In this document: piece after piece, positions 35,301 through 36,182 of the stretch
Position numbering within the stretch: the first letter of the stretch is position 1
Layout: every line of letters starts with the position of its first letter
DNA from: Halopseudomonas formosensis
Lineage (GTDB): Bacteria; Pseudomonadota; Gammaproteobacteria; Pseudomonadales; Pseudomonadaceae
DNA: 36,182 nucleotides
Assembly: GCF_900115905.1 (NCBI RefSeq)
Contig: NZ_FOYD01000011.1
Location: forward strand, 1,461-37,642
Direction of reading: 5' to 3'
Notes under the pieces: model-generated
Seen by the model: only the letters and a program-made list of their open reading frames with translations
What the model was told of the DNA's origin: nothing
Databases searched by the model: none
Program-made: the position numbers and the translations under genes

Positions 35301-36182
35301 CAATACCGTACCTTCGGCGAGCACATCACCGAGCAGTCCGCCCTCGCTCAGGAGTCCACCCAGGACCCCATTCTCCGCGAGCAGTGCCCCCAGGGCACTG
35401 TCCTCCGCCAGCAGGCCGCCAACCAGTCCCTGCTCTGCCAGCAGCCCACCAGCGAGGCTACCTTCGCCAAGCAAGCCTTCCAGCAGGCCAGCCAGGGCGC
35501 CGTTCTGGTCGGTCAGTTCATTCATCAGGCCACCCAGACCCAGACCAGCCAGCACACCACCCAGCAGCCCTTCTTCGTTCAGCAGGTTGGCCACACCATC
35601 AGTGACGAAGTCGACCTGACCACCCAACAGGTTTTCCAGTACCGCCAGCGCCAGCTCGTCCCCCCCCAGCAGGTCGGAAACCAGCGGCCCAAGCAGGGTT
35701 CCCAGCTCGCTTCCCAGGCCGCCGAGAGTCTCGTCCAGCAGATCGAGGCTGTTCGGATCATCCGGGTAGAACTCACCACCCAGCAGCGGTTGCAGTGCGT
35801 CATTAAGCCGATCGGTCAGCCCCTCGGTGGCGCTGATAGCGGGAGCGAGTGCGCCGTTCAGGCCGAGCGCGCTATCCAGGGCAGGAACCAGAGCACCGAG
35901 CACCGTGTCCGCAGGGTCAAGCAGCTGCTCGCCATCTGAATCGGCATCGGCATCAGCATCGGCATCGGCATCAGCATCCGCGTCCGCGTCCGCGTCCGCA
36001 TCAGCGTCGGCATCGGCATCGGCATCCGCATCAGCGTCCGCGTCGGCATCGGCATCGGCATCGGCATCGGCATCCGCGTCGGCGTCAGCATCGGCATCGG
36101 CATCGGCATCAGCATCGGCGTCAGCATCCGCATCAGCATCCGCATCCGCATCCGCATCCGCATCCGCATCAGCATCTGCATC
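32343..36182 (-). CDS. Giant acidic Leu/Gly-repeat protein, putative type I secretion substrate, 5' end beyond the window
   Basis: The minus-strand frame is open from the right edge to the TAG/TGA-type stop at 32343, giving 1279 visible C-terminal residues. An internal GTG at 35903 is not the start because the frame continues. Order: Asp-Ala tract (81 residues); a short link with DSDGEQLLDPADTVLG; about 950 residues of repeats made of hydrophobic doublets (LL, LV, VL) spaced by Gly, Asp, Glu, Asn and small residues, such as LLGEDGLVAGLLEGVLGG; then a non-repetitive acidic C-terminal region of about 160 residues ending DDLLSQQTVPVI. By eye I find no Lys, Cys or Trp and only three Arg. It is presumably an exported surface or matrix protein, as it directly precedes the exporter genes. 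No RTX motif is seen. The N-terminal domain is unknown. Confidence 0.88.
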   Translation of the reverse strand, partial: DADADADADADADADADADADADADADADADADADADADADADADADADADADADADADADADADADADADADADADADADSDGEQLLDPADTVLGALVPALDSALGLNGALAPAISATEGLTDRLNDALQPLLGGEFYPDDPNSLDLLDETLGGLGSELGTLLGPLVSDLLGGDELALAVLENLLGGQVDFVTDGVANLLNEEGLLGGVLAGLGLGGLMNELTDQNGALAGLLEGLLGEGSLAGGLLAEQGLVGGLLAEDSALGALLAENGVLGGLLSEGGLLGDVLAEGTVLGDLLDTLIGDQALLSELLANLLGGDADLINQLLGESSLIGDLLGDTGLLALLTGSEGVVGNLLETLLGEGGVLGGLTGENGLLPDELLGTLFGDAGLVTNLLNDLLSAGALASLTSSEGLLGADGALGVLLGEDGAVTHLLHGLLNSGLVDNPAMDMLLGRDGVISEVLNTVLGQEGLLSGEVLGGLIGEEGVLSNLLDGLLGSDLLGSGLTDSELLSGLLGEGGLITGLLNDLLGGLPLDSLLGNDDALAGLLGSEGLVAGLLQGLLGDELPGSDLLAGLLGEDGLAGQLFDTLLGEGGLLGGLLGDMGGDQLLGTLLGEEGILGDLLEALLGSDGLLSALLGENGLLGDSLPGGELLDGLLGSDGLATGLLESLFGSGLLDNLAPEQVMDGLLGEQGLVTNLIDTLVGENGLLGGLLGDAGLLDAGLVEQLLDSLLGQDGLVTSLLGGLLGNDLLGGLTGEGLLASLLDEQGLVSNLLDSLLGGGLLGDNPLNSGLLDGLLGEQGLLNGLLAGDLLGGLLGSENLVGLDLLDVLLGDEGLVTGLLNGLLGGELPGADLLNSGLLDSLLGEDGLVTNLINGVLGNDLLGGDLVGADLLAGLLGEDGLVAGLLEGVLGGGLLGGDLLGDDLLAGLLGDEGLVAGLLNGLLGEGGLFGGDLLGGLLGGDLLQGLLGETGLLSGLLSEGGLLGGVLDGLSEAEAAGLLSSLLGDQGLLGGLLGEGGLLGGGLLESLGLVDTLDNLLGSLLGENGLLGGVLALVSDDQGLLGNLFGENSLLGGLLGADGLLGGLLGGLLGGLGGVVGGVGDLLGDLLGGLLGGLGGGRAAALEEGPTLGLFSLTSAGDADSVLGSILAQAELPASASSPGATTASLQPDLLAGLLDQPQEIHGPANEVVDIPAVAVDMPDQLIADLLSTPAEPTDLEQLVDLLVGEASSAETVATEQQEGAAAVEEEVVVAEGLIEPVFMLETASLDDLLSQQTVPVI
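32840..35680 (-). repeat. Coding repeat region of Leu-Leu/Gly/acidic units
   Basis: The coding strand repeats CTGCTGGGC-type segments in frame (read as CAGCAGG and CCCAGCAG on the plus strand). The protein is a chain of tetrads (LLxG, LVxG), pentads (LLGGD) and hexads (LLGEDG, LLGEGG) that group into units of roughly 25-40 residues containing LLG-acidic-x-GLV. Units differ in sequence, so they are diverged repeats, more regular toward the C terminus. Boundaries are approximate. Confidence 0.85.
35940..36182 (-). repeat. Asp-Ala dipeptide-coding tract
   Basis: The 243 bases to the right edge are a run of 6-base units GAY-GCN on the coding strand, encoding 41 Asp alternating with 40 Ala, then leaving the pattern at GAT-TCA-GAT. 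Third positions vary (GCA, GCT, GCG, GCC; GAT, GAC), so the dipeptide and not just the DNA repeat is being kept. The tract continues past the window. Confidence 0.93.

Noticed and set aside
35903..35903. An internal GTG as start of the giant repeat protein
   Set aside because: The same frame stays open through the Asp-Ala tract to the edge, so the gene begins outside the window.
35858..36181. A minus-strand frame rich in Met, Arg and Pro (repeating M-P and M-R pairs)
   Set aside because: It is the shifted frame of the Asp-Ala tract; the frame that continues into the large repeat protein is the real one.
32343..36182. RTX or CRISPR-like interpretation of the repeat region
   Set aside because: No GGxGxDxxx nonapeptides, and no identical repeats with regular spacers; the repeats are coding and diverged.

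Overview
The window is GC-rich DNA from a gammaproteobacterium, most likely a member of the Pseudomonadaceae. The evidence is the gene order thiS-thiG-trmB beside a DUF423 gene and mtgA, which I know from Pseudomonas, together with a Pseudomonas-style Flp/Tad pilus locus and a Lap-like type I secretion operon. I cannot fix the species. No tRNA, rRNA, CRISPR array, insertion sequence or prophage was seen.

Left part (1-9.1 kb) is mostly core metabolism: the 3' end of etfA with a clean terminator, an iron-type alcohol dehydrogenase, a hotdog thioesterase, a crotonase-family protein whose active site looks like an isomerase, trmB, thiG, thiS, a DUF423 membrane protein, the peptidoglycan glycosyltransferase mtgA, an apparently N-terminally shortened DUF421 protein, a SAM methyltransferase starting at TTG, and an alpha/beta hydrolase. 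Two intergenic regions carry a family of palindromic repeats built on CGAGCTGGTGCTCG.

Middle part (9.1-21.3 kb) is a Flp/Tad pilus locus with its probable regulators. A receiver-only response regulator and a large multi-PAS histidine kinase read away from a prepilin peptidase gene. Then a tightly packed minus-strand operon runs rcpC-rcpA-tadZ-tadA-tadB-tadC-tadD-DUF3613, with ATGA stop/start overlaps linking tadZ to tadD. The pilin gene flp is divergent from rcpC, is read alone, and ends in a strong hairpin. No TadE/TadF/TadG minor pilin gene is present in the window.

Right part (21.3-36.2 kb) looks like a sessility and surface-attachment region. It starts with an intact-looking EAL phosphodiesterase translationally coupled to an Aer-like PAS chemoreceptor, followed by a secreted peptidoglycan-binding-domain protein. 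A minus-strand block then reads, in transcription order: a very large repetitive acidic protein cut by the right edge; a TolC-like outer-membrane protein with an unusual Pro/Ala-rich N-terminal segment; a C39-like ABC exporter; an HlyD-type adaptor; and a 557-residue protein of a family I do not recognise that looks like an alpha/alpha toroid.

The most unusual object is the repetitive protein. Its visible part (about 1279 residues) is an Asp-Ala dipeptide tract followed by roughly 950 residues of Leu-Leu/Gly/acidic doublet repeats. I could find no lysine, cysteine or tryptophan in it. It does not show RTX nonapeptides or recognisable Ig-like/VCBS repeats in this part. Its position suggests that it is the substrate of the adjacent type I secretion system. 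The toroid protein encoded last in the same block is a plausible accessory factor of unknown activity.
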